A stretch of DNA of 64,000 bases, from the NCBI GenBank assembly GCA_036835325.1, contig DAITMF010000006.1, positions 1 through 64,000 on the forward strand, given 5' to 3'. Source of the DNA: CAMCHP01 sp036835325 (GTDB lineage: Bacteria > Bacteroidota > Bacteroidia > Flavobacteriales_D > Sanyastnellaceae). Each line of letters starts with the position of its first letter. Position 1 is the stretch's first letter. The notes under the pieces are model-generated. The model searched no databases and was not told the origin of the DNA. It saw only the letters and a program-made list of their open reading frames with translations. Positions 28,942 to 36,889 of the stretch are shown one piece after another. The position numbers and the translations under genes were made by a program.

Positions 28942-29994
28942 GTGAAATCAACGAATGATTACCTCCGTGCTGTTGAAAACGTAACGGTGCTTGCCATTGA
29001 ATCAAGTTGCGACGATACCGCTGCAGCGGTCATCCGCGGCAACAAGGCGCTCTCCAATGTGGCGTCTTCGCAAGAGGTGCATGAGCTTTATGGAGGCGTC
29101 GTGCCTGAACTCGCATCGCGCGAGCACCAGCGTCAAATTGTGCCTGTGGTACGGGCCGCTTTGCGCAAGGCAGGACTTGAGTACGGCGATATTGACGCCA
29201 TTGCCTACACGCGAGGCCCTGGTCTTTTAGGCTCCTTGTTGGTTGGCGCATCCTTCTCGAAAAGCCTGTCGATTTCACTCCAAAAACCGTTGATTGAAGT
29301 GCATCACATGCATGCGCACATCCTTGCGCATTTCATCGATGATGAGCGAAATTCGGACGGAATTCCCGAGTTTCCTTTCCTCTGTTTAACCGTTTCCGGA
29401 GGACATACCCAGATCGTGTTGCTGCGCTCGCCGGTTGACATGGTGGTGCTTGGCAGTACCATTGACGACGCAGCCGGTGAAGCATTTGATAAAGTAGCCA
29501 AGTTGATGGGATTGCCTTACCCGGGTGGCCCCATCATTGATCGCTTGGCCGCCGAAGGAGACCCCACGCGTTTCGTCTTCCCGAAACCTCGTGTAGAAGG
29601 GCTTGACTTTAGCTTCAGCGGTTTGAAAACGAGCGTGCTCTATTTTTTGAAGAAAGAGCTGCAAAGCAACCCTGAATTTCTTGCTGACAACAAAGCGCAT
29701 GTAGCCGCTTCGGTACAACACACCATTGTATCGATTTTGATTGAAAAACTTGAAACGGCCATTGCCCAAACGGGGGTGAGGGCTGTTGCCCTTGCCGGAG
29801 GCGTTTCTGCCAACAGCGGGCTTCGTTTGGCTGTTAAGCGCTTGGCTTCAAAGCACGGCATTCAAGCACATGTGCCTGCATTTACGTATTGCACTGACAA
29901 CGCCGCCATGATTGGCATGGCCGCCATGTTTTTATTTGCAGAAGAACGTTGGGGTGACCTCAGCGCAGCGCCTTCAGCCCGATTGCCTTTCTAA
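28942..29994 (+). CDS. tsaD: tRNA N6-adenosine threonylcarbamoyltransferase TsaD
   Basis: 350 residues from a GTG start. Cytoplasmic enzyme that transfers threonylcarbamoyl to A37 of tRNAs reading ANN codons, together with TsaB and TsaE. Hallmarks: LAIESSCDDTAAAV, the metal-binding HMHAH in EVHHMHAHILAHF, SGGHTQIVLL, GEAFDKVAKLMGLPYPGGP and LAGGVSANSGLR. Complete length for the family. The N-terminus is about ten residues longer than usual before LAIESS, so a later start is possible. Divergent from tamB with about 80 bases between the start codons. Its stop codon abuts the stop of the convergent SRPBCC gene. Confidence 0.96.
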   Translation: MKSTNDYLRAVENVTVLAIESSCDDTAAAVIRGNKALSNVASSQEVHELYGGVVPELASREHQRQIVPVVRAALRKAGLEYGDIDAIAYTRGPGLLGSLLVGASFSKSLSISLQKPLIEVHHMHAHILAHFIDDERNSDGIPEFPFLCLTVSGGHTQIVLLRSPVDMVVLGSTIDDAAGEAFDKVAKLMGLPYPGGPIIDRLAAEGDPTRFVFPKPRVEGLDFSFSGLKTSVLYFLKKELQSNPEFLADNKAHVAASVQHTIVSILIEKLETAIAQTGVRAVALAGGVSANSGLRLAVKRLASKHGIQAHVPAFTYCTDNAAMIGMAAMFLFAEERWGDLSAAPSARLPF

Positions 29995-30417
29995 TCAATG
30001 AGCCGAGAGTTCTGAGTGCTCGGCAATGTACTCTGATAGCGGCTCCCAGTAGGTTTTTCGCCATGCTTCTGTGAGCCAACCGTCGCAGCTTTCAGGCACA
30101 CCAATGTGGTTCAAACTGATCTGTGTTCCGCCGCTTTCATTGCGCTCAAACTGTAAATCAACGATTGAGAAGTGATGCCGCGGAAACTTGCGGTGCGTCC
30201 ACGAAAGAACCAGTCGTTTGTTCTTTATGATGCGCATGAAATACCCCGTGTGGTTGCCATTGCAGAACGAAAAGTCACCGCCTTCTTCAGGCGTAATGTG
30301 AACCTCTTTCCCGGTAAATGCTGCGTGCTTCTGAGCATCCATCAGCATATCATACACCTCTGATGGCTTGGCATCGACATTCAACACCTGAAAGATGTTG
30401 GCGGTTTTTATCATCAT
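29995..30417 (-). CDS. SRPBCC/AHSA1-like domain protein
   Basis: 140 residues, one START/Bet v1-like fold. The order is strand (FQVLNVDAKPSEVYDMLMD), helix, then KEVHITPEEGGDFSFCNGNHTGYFMRI and LVLSWTHRKFP, ending in an amphipathic helix (GWLTEAWRKTYWEPLSEYI). This is the AHSA1-like pattern of ligand-binding or activator proteins. Cytoplasmic; ligand unknown. A -7-like TATCTTAG lies upstream on the same strand. Stop codons of this gene and tsaD are directly adjacent with no space for a terminator. Confidence 0.85.
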   Translation of the reverse strand: MMIKTANIFQVLNVDAKPSEVYDMLMDAQKHAAFTGKEVHITPEEGGDFSFCNGNHTGYFMRIIKNKRLVLSWTHRKFPRHHFSIVDLQFERNESGGTQISLNHIGVPESCDGWLTEAWRKTYWEPLSEYIAEHSELSAH

Positions 30418-30514
30418 GGCTTCCTCAGTTTGGTTTACCTAAGATAGACAGATGAACAAGAGGCGATGTTAAATCAAGCTATGGTTTATCCACAACTGTT
30501 GAAAACCATTTGAT

Positions 30515-31843
30515 TCATTCGTTGAAGTGAATGACTCTATTCCACTCTTTTTCAATGGTTTTATTGAGGATGGATGGAGTGACTTCACTCGATGGTAGCG
30601 CGTTTAGCCGCATTTCAAGATCTTCTACCGTTGCTAAGTGTTCATGTGTTTCAAGGTAACCGTATCCGAGAAGTTGGCCACTTCGGATGGCAATGAACGA
30701 TTGCTCGTTGCGGTCTCGTCCGGCGCCTGAAACAATTTTCAATCCTGCTTCGGGCTGGAGGTCGTTCAAAAGCGTCTTCACACGTTCTTTCAGTTCAGCA
30801 GGCTCGGGCAATGAACGATTGCTTTGAATGCCGCACAGGTCAAGCGGGATCTCAAGTTCATTCGCACGCCGCAAAAGCCACTCCCTGGCCGACGGAATGC
30901 TGCTGAACAAACGTGCGGAGCTCCCATTTCGCAACTGGATCACCGTAAAGCGGGTGTAGCCCGATCGGTCTTCGTACGCCTCAACGCTGTAATGCTTGAC
31001 TGTGGCCTTTTGTGCTTTGTTGTACTGCGGTTTGAACTTCCTGATTTCGGCGTCTTCAAGCAAGGCTGCGATGGCTTCAGTGCCCGTTAAGGTCACACGT
31101 ATATTGACCACTTCTTTCAGGAACTGCTGACGACGTGCCGATTGCATTTTGCCACCAAAGTGCTGCCGTATGCGTTTTTTCACATTGCCGCTCATACCGA
31201 TGTAAAGGAATTCACCGGAAGCGTTTTCCAAGTAATAAACGCCCGGTGACTCGGGCAACATGTGAAACTTTTCCGGGGGCAATCCCGGCGGTAGCCACTG
31301 CTCTGCAGCATGGCTTCCAAGCATCTTTTCGATGGCGCCACCGGTATCGTTGGCTAGGGAGGTGTGAAACAAATCAACGGTTGCCAATGTGTCGCTTAGC
31401 GCCCGGTGGGCTTGGGCGTTTTCAATACCGAAATGTCTACACAGGTTTCCAAGGCTGTAGCTTGGCAAACCCGGGTACAATTTGCGCGCAATGCGAACGG
31501 TGCAAAGCCGCTGAGGATTGAAACGGATGCCCACATGCTCAAAAGCCGCTTTGACGAAGGCATAGTCGAAACCTACATTGTGTGCTACAAACACAGCATC
31601 TTCAAAAATACTCAGCAATTCGTCGGCGACGTCTGTAAACGCCGGGGCTCCAACAAGCATGTCGTCGTTGATTCCCGTGAGTTTTTCTATGTAGTACGGA
31701 ATCGATACATTCGGTTGAAGCAGGGTATGGAACCGGTCAAGTTCACGGTAGCCGTCGGTCACAACAACGGCAATTTCGGTGATGGCGTTGCCCGCAGGCT
31801 GACCTCCCGTTGTTTCGATATCGGTAATAGCAAATCGCCTCAT
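30515..31843 (-). CDS. DEDD exonuclease fused to GIY-YIG nuclease domain
   Basis: 442 residues. The N-terminal 175 residues are a DnaQ-type 3'-5' exonuclease (ITDIETTGG, HNVGFDYAFV, AHRALSDTLATVDL, giving the DEDDh catalytic set). At about 205-285 a GIY-YIG endonuclease domain like that of UvrC/Cho follows (PGVYYLENASGEFLYIGMS, VKKRIRQHF). The C-terminal third has no clear match. Such fusions occur in Bacteroidota and Actinobacteria and are annotated as DNA polymerase III epsilon-like or Cho-like; a role in DNA repair is likely. Its ATG overlaps the stop of the upstream small secreted-protein gene (ATGA). Confidence 0.9.
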   Translation of the reverse strand: MRRFAITDIETTGGQPAGNAITEIAVVVTDGYRELDRFHTLLQPNVSIPYYIEKLTGINDDMLVGAPAFTDVADELLSIFEDAVFVAHNVGFDYAFVKAAFEHVGIRFNPQRLCTVRIARKLYPGLPSYSLGNLCRHFGIENAQAHRALSDTLATVDLFHTSLANDTGGAIEKMLGSHAAEQWLPPGLPPEKFHMLPESPGVYYLENASGEFLYIGMSGNVKKRIRQHFGGKMQSARRQQFLKEVVNIRVTLTGTEAIAALLEDAEIRKFKPQYNKAQKATVKHYSVEAYEDRSGYTRFTVIQLRNGSSARLFSSIPSAREWLLRRANELEIPLDLCGIQSNRSLPEPAELKERVKTLLNDLQPEAGLKIVSGAGRDRNEQSFIAIRSGQLLGYGYLETHEHLATVEDLEMRLNALPSSEVTPSILNKTIEKEWNRVIHFNE

Positions 31844-32235
31844 TCTGCCGGTGCCTCTCGCACAGTAACTTTAGCCAACTCAACGCCATCGGATGTCACG
31901 AAACGCACCTCGCCCGTTTCAGGAGCCGTGCTTTCGATGGAAAGCTCATGAACCGGCATCACTGCGGCACAGAGCTGACCTTCGGTGGTTTCTTGGATGT
32001 AGTACGCCTTCACCACCTTAAGGGTGTCATTGCCCTCCAAAGCAAGGCCATGCGCTTTGGCACATCCATTCGTACCGCCTTCAAAATTTACCACGAGTGT
32101 AAAATTCGCGTTTGGAACGACAAACTGTGGCGCCGAAATCATCACTGGCATTCCTTCAAGAATTTCAGGTTGGTTAGCACATGAACGCGGTGCAGCGGCT
32201 GAGAGAATCAATGAAAAAAGAAAGACGACTCGCAT
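31840..32235 (-). CDS. Small secreted or lipoprotein, hypothetical
   Basis: 131 residues with an N-terminal signal (MRVVFLFSLILSAAAPRSC). Cys19 could be lipidated, but the preceding residues PRS are not a normal lipobox. The mature domain is beta-rich (APQFVVPNANFTLVVNFEGG) with two further cysteines. No family recognised. It is coupled by a 4-base overlap to the exonuclease gene, an odd pairing of an exported and a cytoplasmic nuclease protein. It diverges from the cyclophilin gene with only 39 bases between start codons. Confidence 0.72.
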   Translation of the reverse strand: MRVVFLFSLILSAAAPRSCANQPEILEGMPVMISAPQFVVPNANFTLVVNFEGGTNGCAKAHGLALEGNDTLKVVKAYYIQETTEGQLCAAVMPVHELSIESTAPETGEVRFVTSDGVELAKVTVREAPAE

Positions 32236-32262
32236 AGTGTTCGTTTCACGGTCAAGGTAAGG

Positions 32263-32270
32263 TACTTTTG
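32263..32270 (+). promoter_or_regulatory. -7 promoter element (TACTTTTG)
   Basis: Full match to TAnnTTTG, ending four bases before ATG 32275. Predicts a leaderless mRNA within a 39-base divergent promoter region. Confidence 0.65.
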
Positions 32271-32274
32271 CAAT

Positions 32275-33096
32275 ATGCAGAGCATCCTTCGCACCAAACC
32301 CACCAGTCTCATCGTTGCTGCAGCCCTCGTTTCATTGTTTATACGCTGCGGCGAAGCATCGGAAACCCCGACGAAAAGTGTTGCCGAACCGGCGGCATCC
32401 TCATCCATCCCCAACGAAAAAAATGAAGAAAGTACAGCAGCTGAAGTACCGAAACTACCACCTCCGCTTGATGACAAGACATGTGTTCCGTTCCTGACAA
32501 ACTTCGGCCAACAAACCAGCGCGTCGCATGTGAAAATGACGACAAAATGGGGTGAGGTAATTATTAAGTTATACGACGATGTGCCACTCCATCGTGCCAA
32601 TTTTCTTTACCTCATTGAGCGCAGCTACTTCAGTCCTTCGCAAATCGTACGCATTGTGCCTGATTTTGTCATTCAGGGCGGAACGAGCGAAGAGGTTGAC
32701 GACCAACGCAAGCGTGCAATTATTGGCGATCATACACTCCCTAACGAGTTTCTGCCGCACCGCATACACAAGCGGGGCGCTTTGGCAATGTCGCGGTCGT
32801 ACACTGAAAATCCCAATAAACGCTCGTCGGGCTATGACTTTTACATCGTCATCGGGAAACCGGTCAACGGGGCAACCTTGCACACTACCTCTATGGAAAA
32901 CGGCATGAACTACACCGAAGAACAAAAAAGATTATATGCTACTAAAGGCGGAACACCGCACCTCGACAATGAGCACACAGTGTTTGGTGAAGTGGTGAGC
33001 GGGATGGAGGCCGTTGAATCAATTTCGCGCCTCGAACGCGACGGAAGCGACTGGCCCGTTCAACACGTTGAGTTTACCATCGAGGCGGTCAAGTGA
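32275..33096 (+). CDS. Cyclophilin-type peptidyl-prolyl cis-trans isomerase, probably lipoprotein
   Basis: 273 residues. The signal segment ends at Cys25 (VAAALVSLFIRCGEASE), followed by a Glu/Ser/Pro-rich tether, so it is probably an envelope lipoprotein although the FIRC box is atypical. The cyclophilin domain spans about 85-273: VIIKLYDDVPLHRANFLYL, then IVRIVPDFVIQGG with the catalytic arginine, a tract like the AMSRS substrate groove, and HTVFGEVVSGMEAVESI near the end. It assists folding of proline-containing envelope or exported proteins. The GGT in place of the usual GGD after VIQ is a small deviation. Confidence 0.9.
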   Translation: MQSILRTKPTSLIVAAALVSLFIRCGEASETPTKSVAEPAASSSIPNEKNEESTAAEVPKLPPPLDDKTCVPFLTNFGQQTSASHVKMTTKWGEVIIKLYDDVPLHRANFLYLIERSYFSPSQIVRIVPDFVIQGGTSEEVDDQRKRAIIGDHTLPNEFLPHRIHKRGALAMSRSYTENPNKRSSGYDFYIVIGKPVNGATLHTTSMENGMNYTEEQKRLYATKGGTPHLDNEHTVFGEVVSGMEAVESISRLERDGSDWPVQHVEFTIEAVK

Positions 33097-33143
33097 ACCT
33101 GACACGACACGCTTTTGTATCTTTACAGTATAAGTTGAGCATC

Positions 33144-34085
33144 ATGAAGAAAATTTGGTTCATTTTGGTTGCGGCATTGGGGATATCCACTGCAGTGAAC
33201 GCCCAAGTTAAGACCTCGGTTGATAACAAGATCTACTTCTACGATGAAGAAGAGGAAGAGGATGTTTGGGAAGAAACCGATCGACGTGGTTTTGTCTTCG
33301 GCTTGAACCTCGGCGCGTACTTCGGAGGCAAACAAAGTGCCAACTTCTACAACGGTATGGGGCTTTGGAACTTGAACGACCCCTTGGCGCAAGTATACAC
33401 CATCGAAGACCGACTTTTTCTCAACCAGATCACCATTCAAGAGGTGCAAAACCTGATTGCGGCAGAAGGATTCACAATTCCTTTTGATGCAGCACCTGCA
33501 AACATGCGCTACAATCCATCGGTATTGTTCGGCTTTCGAGTGGCCTACCGTTTCAACAACGAAAGTGGCATTTTCTTCGACGCCAACTACATGTCGCTAA
33601 AAGCGGCCGACCGGTTTACCCTCCGAACGAACCTGCTTCCTGACCCGATGCAAGGCACTGAAGACATCCGTTTGTACAACATCATCGGCCAAGAAGACCG
33701 CCTGAACATGAACCTCGGCTACCGCACCGGCCTCATGATCAACGACAACGCCAATTGGTACTTTGAAGGCGGTGCAAGCATGCTGGCCGTGCGCATGGTC
33801 GACAATTACCTCGAGATCGAAGGCACCACTTTTGACCTTTGGCTGTCGTTTCAAGCACCAAACTTCTTTCAAGGGCCTGCCAGCAACCTCACGGGTGTTG
33901 GTTTCGGATGGTACGCAGGTACGGGTGTTGAAACCTTTTTCAACGACACATACGAACTCAATATGGGCGTTCGCATGAACCGCGATCAGGTGGTTATGGG
34001 CGATTTCAAACCGTGGAACCCAAACACCGGTGAATTGCGAAACCGCCTGAGCAACTGGTCAGTTTTCATCAGCTTCACCATCTAA
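33144..34085 (+). CDS. Outer-membrane beta-barrel protein, hypothetical
   Basis: 313 residues from ATG 33144, where the signal peptide starts (MKKIWFILVAALGISTAVNAQ); upstream in-frame codons belong to the promoter region. An acidic patch (DEEEEEDVWEE) follows the signal. The remainder alternates short amphipathic strands (FVFGLNLGAYFGG, SVLFGFRVAYRFNN, GIFFDANYMSL, ELNMGVRMNRD) and ends in an aromatic/hydrophobic strand (WSVFISFTI), as outer-membrane barrels do. It is not of the PorP/SprF type. A TATCTTTA element at 33118-33125 is a plausible -7. Function unknown. Confidence 0.8.
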   Translation: MKKIWFILVAALGISTAVNAQVKTSVDNKIYFYDEEEEEDVWEETDRRGFVFGLNLGAYFGGKQSANFYNGMGLWNLNDPLAQVYTIEDRLFLNQITIQEVQNLIAAEGFTIPFDAAPANMRYNPSVLFGFRVAYRFNNESGIFFDANYMSLKAADRFTLRTNLLPDPMQGTEDIRLYNIIGQEDRLNMNLGYRTGLMINDNANWYFEGGASMLAVRMVDNYLEIEGTTFDLWLSFQAPNFFQGPASNLTGVGFGWYAGTGVETFFNDTYELNMGVRMNRDQVVMGDFKPWNPNTGELRNRLSNWSVFISFTI

Positions 34086-34093
34086 ATGGTCTA

Positions 34094-34108
34094 GCCGGTC
34101 TAACCGGC
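34094..34108. terminator. Possible shared hairpin between convergent genes
   Basis: GCCGGT (34094-34099) and ACCGGC (34103-34108) form a 6-bp GC-rich stem between the stops of two convergent genes. There is no T-run on either side, so termination activity is uncertain. Confidence 0.35.
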
Positions 34109-34975
34109 GTAGAGAAGCAGCGCGATTGCAACAATCGACAGAAGCAATCCGAGCAGTTTGCGGCGCGAAAAGTGCTCGCGAAACAACCACCACGAGGCCA
34201 GCGACGAACACAGCACAACGCCGAGGTTGTTCACCGGAATAATGGCTGATCGATCGAGCAGCTGTGCTTCGAAGGTGCGAACCAAAAAGAGAATTGAAGC
34301 AAAGTTCACCACGCCGAGTACGGCTCCGCCAATCAGCGTTGGCAGGTTCATCACTTGCTTCCCGCGGGCGCGCTGAGCAAGAATGGCAACGCTGCCAATA
34401 ACGGTTGATGTCATAAAGGGAGCGGCAGTAAACAAATACCTATCGCCTTCATCGGTGAAATAACTTCCGTTCGAGAAGGTGCCAATCACCAGATCAATGA
34501 TTCCGCTGCCAACAAAAATGATGGCCGGATACAAGGCATACGACCAGTTGAATTTCCCTTGCTCTTTGTTCGCTGCTGAAAGCACTACACCCACTACCGC
34601 CAGCACCACAGCGGCAATTTTGACAACGCTTGGGGCATCGTTGGGGTCAGTGGCCATGAACCAAGCAACCGGTAAAACGAGCGACATTTTTGTCGCTATA
34701 CTTGTCACACCAACGCCTGCGCGTTGCGCGGTGAACGCCATTAAGTAAAAGAGTGAAATAAAAAGCACGCCTACCGATATCCCTCCAATAAACCAAGGGG
34801 TGGTCATTTTCTCTTGCAGGTTGTAGTTGTCGCCGGTCATCAACAACCCACACACTGCGGCAATAACATAATTGATCACAATCGCGGGCAGGGTGAACGC
34901 TCCAATGCGAGGAAGCAGGCGGAAAATCACAAATATGGCTGCAGACGCCACTACCGAAAGCACTAACCACATCAT
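34100..34975 (-). CDS. EamA-family (drug/metabolite) transporter
   Basis: 291 residues, almost entirely membrane: nine or ten hydrophobic segments arranged as two EamA-like halves (first half about 1-135, second about 150-290, ending RRKLLGLLLSIVAIALLLYAG). The substrate cannot be told from sequence. It is the last gene of the ffh-folD-ribD operon, and its start overlaps the ribD stop by four bases. A role in export of a small metabolite, possibly connected with flavins, would be guesswork. Confidence 0.88.
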   Translation of the reverse strand: MMWLVLSVVASAAIFVIFRLLPRIGAFTLPAIVINYVIAAVCGLLMTGDNYNLQEKMTTPWFIGGISVGVLFISLFYLMAFTAQRAGVGVTSIATKMSLVLPVAWFMATDPNDAPSVVKIAAVVLAVVGVVLSAANKEQGKFNWSYALYPAIIFVGSGIIDLVIGTFSNGSYFTDEGDRYLFTAAPFMTSTVIGSVAILAQRARGKQVMNLPTLIGGAVLGVVNFASILFLVRTFEAQLLDRSAIIPVNNLGVVLCSSLASWWLFREHFSRRKLLGLLLSIVAIALLLYAG

Positions 34976-36027
34976 AGGCGTTTGAATAAGCGAATTTGAT
35001 CTCCGGCGTAGTACAGCTCTGAAATTGCCGTCGCCGTGATTCTCGGTGCGGCAATGCCTTCACCGAACTCGGCTTGCCCGGTGATGATCCGTGCCTCGTC
35101 CCAAAGTCCGGCATCTAAAAAGGCGTTGAGCGTTGTGGCCCCACCTTCAACCATGACGGCGTTCAGCTTGCGTTCGTACAAAACACGGGCTACAGTGGTC
35201 AATAGGGCATCGGGTTGGCATTCAACCCACTCGAACTCGCCTTCAATCAAGGGCTTTTTGGCAGAAAACACCAAGCTGGGTGCAGCTCCATTAAAGGTTT
35301 TGTAGCGGCCTTTGAGCCGGTTGTTGGGGTCAAGCACAATCCGTAAAGGCGATCGACCGGCGACGTCGCGTGCGGTCAATTCCGGGTTGTCGTTTTCGAC
35401 GGTGCGCCATCCAACAAGTATTGCGGGATGTTCAACGCGCCATTGGTGGACGATTTTCCGCGTTGCGGGATGGCTAATCCACGTTGGGTGTTTTTCGTTT
35501 TTGGGATGGATGGGAGCAAGGATGCCGTTCTTTGTTTGTGCCCACTTCAATAGAATGTAGGGCCGCTTTAGTTCGTTGAAGGTGAAGAAATGTTTGTTCA
35601 GCTCTCGTCCTTCAGCCTCCTCAACACCCAATTCTACCTTCACGCCATGGGATGCGAGGTGTTCAATGCCTTTGCCGTTCACAGCATCAAACGGATCGCG
35701 GTTCGCGATGACGACATGCGGAATGCCCATTTCAACAATGAGGTTCGCGCAAGGAGGTGTTTTACCGTAATGCGCGCACGGCTCGAGGTTGACATATAAC
35801 GTTGCTTCCTTCAGGCGTTCTTTGTTGGCAACCGATGCAATGGCATTCACTTCGGCATGCGCGAGACCAAAGCCACGGTGCCAACCTTCACCGATGATTT
35901 CGCCGTTGGCAACCACTACAGAACCAACGAGCGGGTTGGGGGCAACAACGCCTTGACCATGACGGGCAAGTTCAAAGCAGCGCTGCATAAAGCGGCGATG
36001 TTCAAGCGAGCTTGTCACCGGCGGCAA
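34972..36027 (-). CDS. ribD: Bifunctional riboflavin biosynthesis deaminase/reductase RibD
   Basis: 351 residues. The N-terminal deaminase (about 8-150) has the zinc motifs HAEVNAI and PCAHYGKTPPC. The C-terminal reductase (about 155-351) has KWAQTKNGILAP and MVEGGATTLNAFLDAGLWDE. It converts the first GTP-derived pyrimidine of riboflavin synthesis by deamination and then NADPH-dependent ribosyl reduction. The start shown leaves a normal N-terminus (HRRFMQRCFELARHG) and gives a 26-base overlap with the end of folD. No other riboflavin gene is adjacent. Confidence 0.95.
   Translation of the reverse strand: MPPVTSSLEHRRFMQRCFELARHGQGVVAPNPLVGSVVVANGEIIGEGWHRGFGLAHAEVNAIASVANKERLKEATLYVNLEPCAHYGKTPPCANLIVEMGIPHVVIANRDPFDAVNGKGIEHLASHGVKVELGVEEAEGRELNKHFFTFNELKRPYILLKWAQTKNGILAPIHPKNEKHPTWISHPATRKIVHQWRVEHPAILVGWRTVENDNPELTARDVAGRSPLRIVLDPNNRLKGRYKTFNGAAPSLVFSAKKPLIEGEFEWVECQPDALLTTVARVLYERKLNAVMVEGGATTLNAFLDAGLWDEARIITGQAEFGEGIAAPRITATAISELYYAGDQIRLFKRL
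35496..35511 (-). repeat. Best copy of dispersed ATCCATCC element
   Basis: Inside ribD the minus strand reads ATCCATCCCAAAAACG. The same 16 bases recur on the plus strand at 51906-51921 inside fdhF, and the first 15 recur at 43489-43503 inside the FAD gene. About 20 copies of the core ATCCATCC are spread through the window; positions are given in the findings. Confidence 0.6.
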
Positions 36028-36880
36028 GGAGTGTATTCTTTAAGAGTGATGCGATGGTCATCGGACCCACACCTCCGGGTACAGGGGTGATGTAACTGCA
36101 TTTAGGAGCCACCTCTTCAAAATTGACATCGCCCACAATCCGGTAGCCTTTTGGCGAAGAAGGATCATCGATTCGGGTGATGCCTACGTCAATGACAACG
36201 GCGCCCGGCTTGACCATGTCGGCGGTCAAAAACTCAGCTTTGCCCAATGCCACAACAAGGATATCGGCTCCACGGGCAATCTCAGCCAAGTTTTCGGTAC
36301 GGCTGTGGGTGAGGGTTACCGTGCAGTTTCCCGGGTAGCTGTTCCGCGCAAGCAAAATGCTCATCGGTGAACCAACGATGTGACTCCTTCCAATAACCAC
36401 TGCATGCTTCCCGGAAGTTTCAATCGCGGCCCGCTCAATCAACTGAAGAATGCCGTACGGCGTTGCCGGAAGATACCCCGGCAAATTGAGCGCCATCCGT
36501 CCAACATTTTCCGGATGAAAGCCATCAACGTCTTTCTTTGGGTCAATCGCCTCAAGTATACGGTGCTCATTGATGTGCTTGGGCAAAGGCAACTGCACAA
36601 TGAACCCGTCAATGTCAGCGTCGTTGTTAAGCGCTTCAACGATTTTAAGCAATTGCTCTTCGGTAGTATCGCTGGGCCGTTCGATGAGTGTGCTTGTAAA
36701 ACCTGCTTTCTCGCAGGCCTTCACTTTACTGCTCACGTAGGTACGGCTCGCACCATCGGAGCCGACGAGAACGGCAGCAAGGTGGGGTATTTTCAAGCCC
36801 TTCGCTTTGCGTTTGGCAACTTCACCTGCGAGCTCTTCGCGGATGGCAAGTGATGTGGCTTTACCGTCAAGCAGTTGCAT
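36002..36880 (-). CDS. folD: Methylenetetrahydrofolate dehydrogenase/cyclohydrolase FolD
   Basis: 292 residues. Interconverts 5,10-methylene-THF, methenyl-THF and 10-formyl-THF in the cytoplasm. Visible are the catalytic region YVSSKVKACEKAGF (Tyr and Lys), the PLPKHINE loop with KKDVDGFHPENVGRM, the dinucleotide-binding VIGRSHIVGSPM and the terminal TPVPGGVGPMT. Complete length. Nine bases separate it from the end of ffh, so it is in the ffh operon. Metabolically it links to the fhs-fdhD-fdhF operon 18 kb away, which uses or makes 10-formyl-THF and formate. Confidence 0.96.
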   Translation of the reverse strand: MQLLDGKATSLAIREELAGEVAKRKAKGLKIPHLAAVLVGSDGASRTYVSSKVKACEKAGFTSTLIERPSDTTEEQLLKIVEALNNDADIDGFIVQLPLPKHINEHRILEAIDPKKDVDGFHPENVGRMALNLPGYLPATPYGILQLIERAAIETSGKHAVVIGRSHIVGSPMSILLARNSYPGNCTVTLTHSRTENLAEIARGADILVVALGKAEFLTADMVKPGAVVIDVGITRIDDPSSPKGYRIVGDVNFEEVAPKCSYITPVPGGVGPMTIASLLKNTLLAAGDKLA

Positions 36881-36889
36881 ACCGATTGT

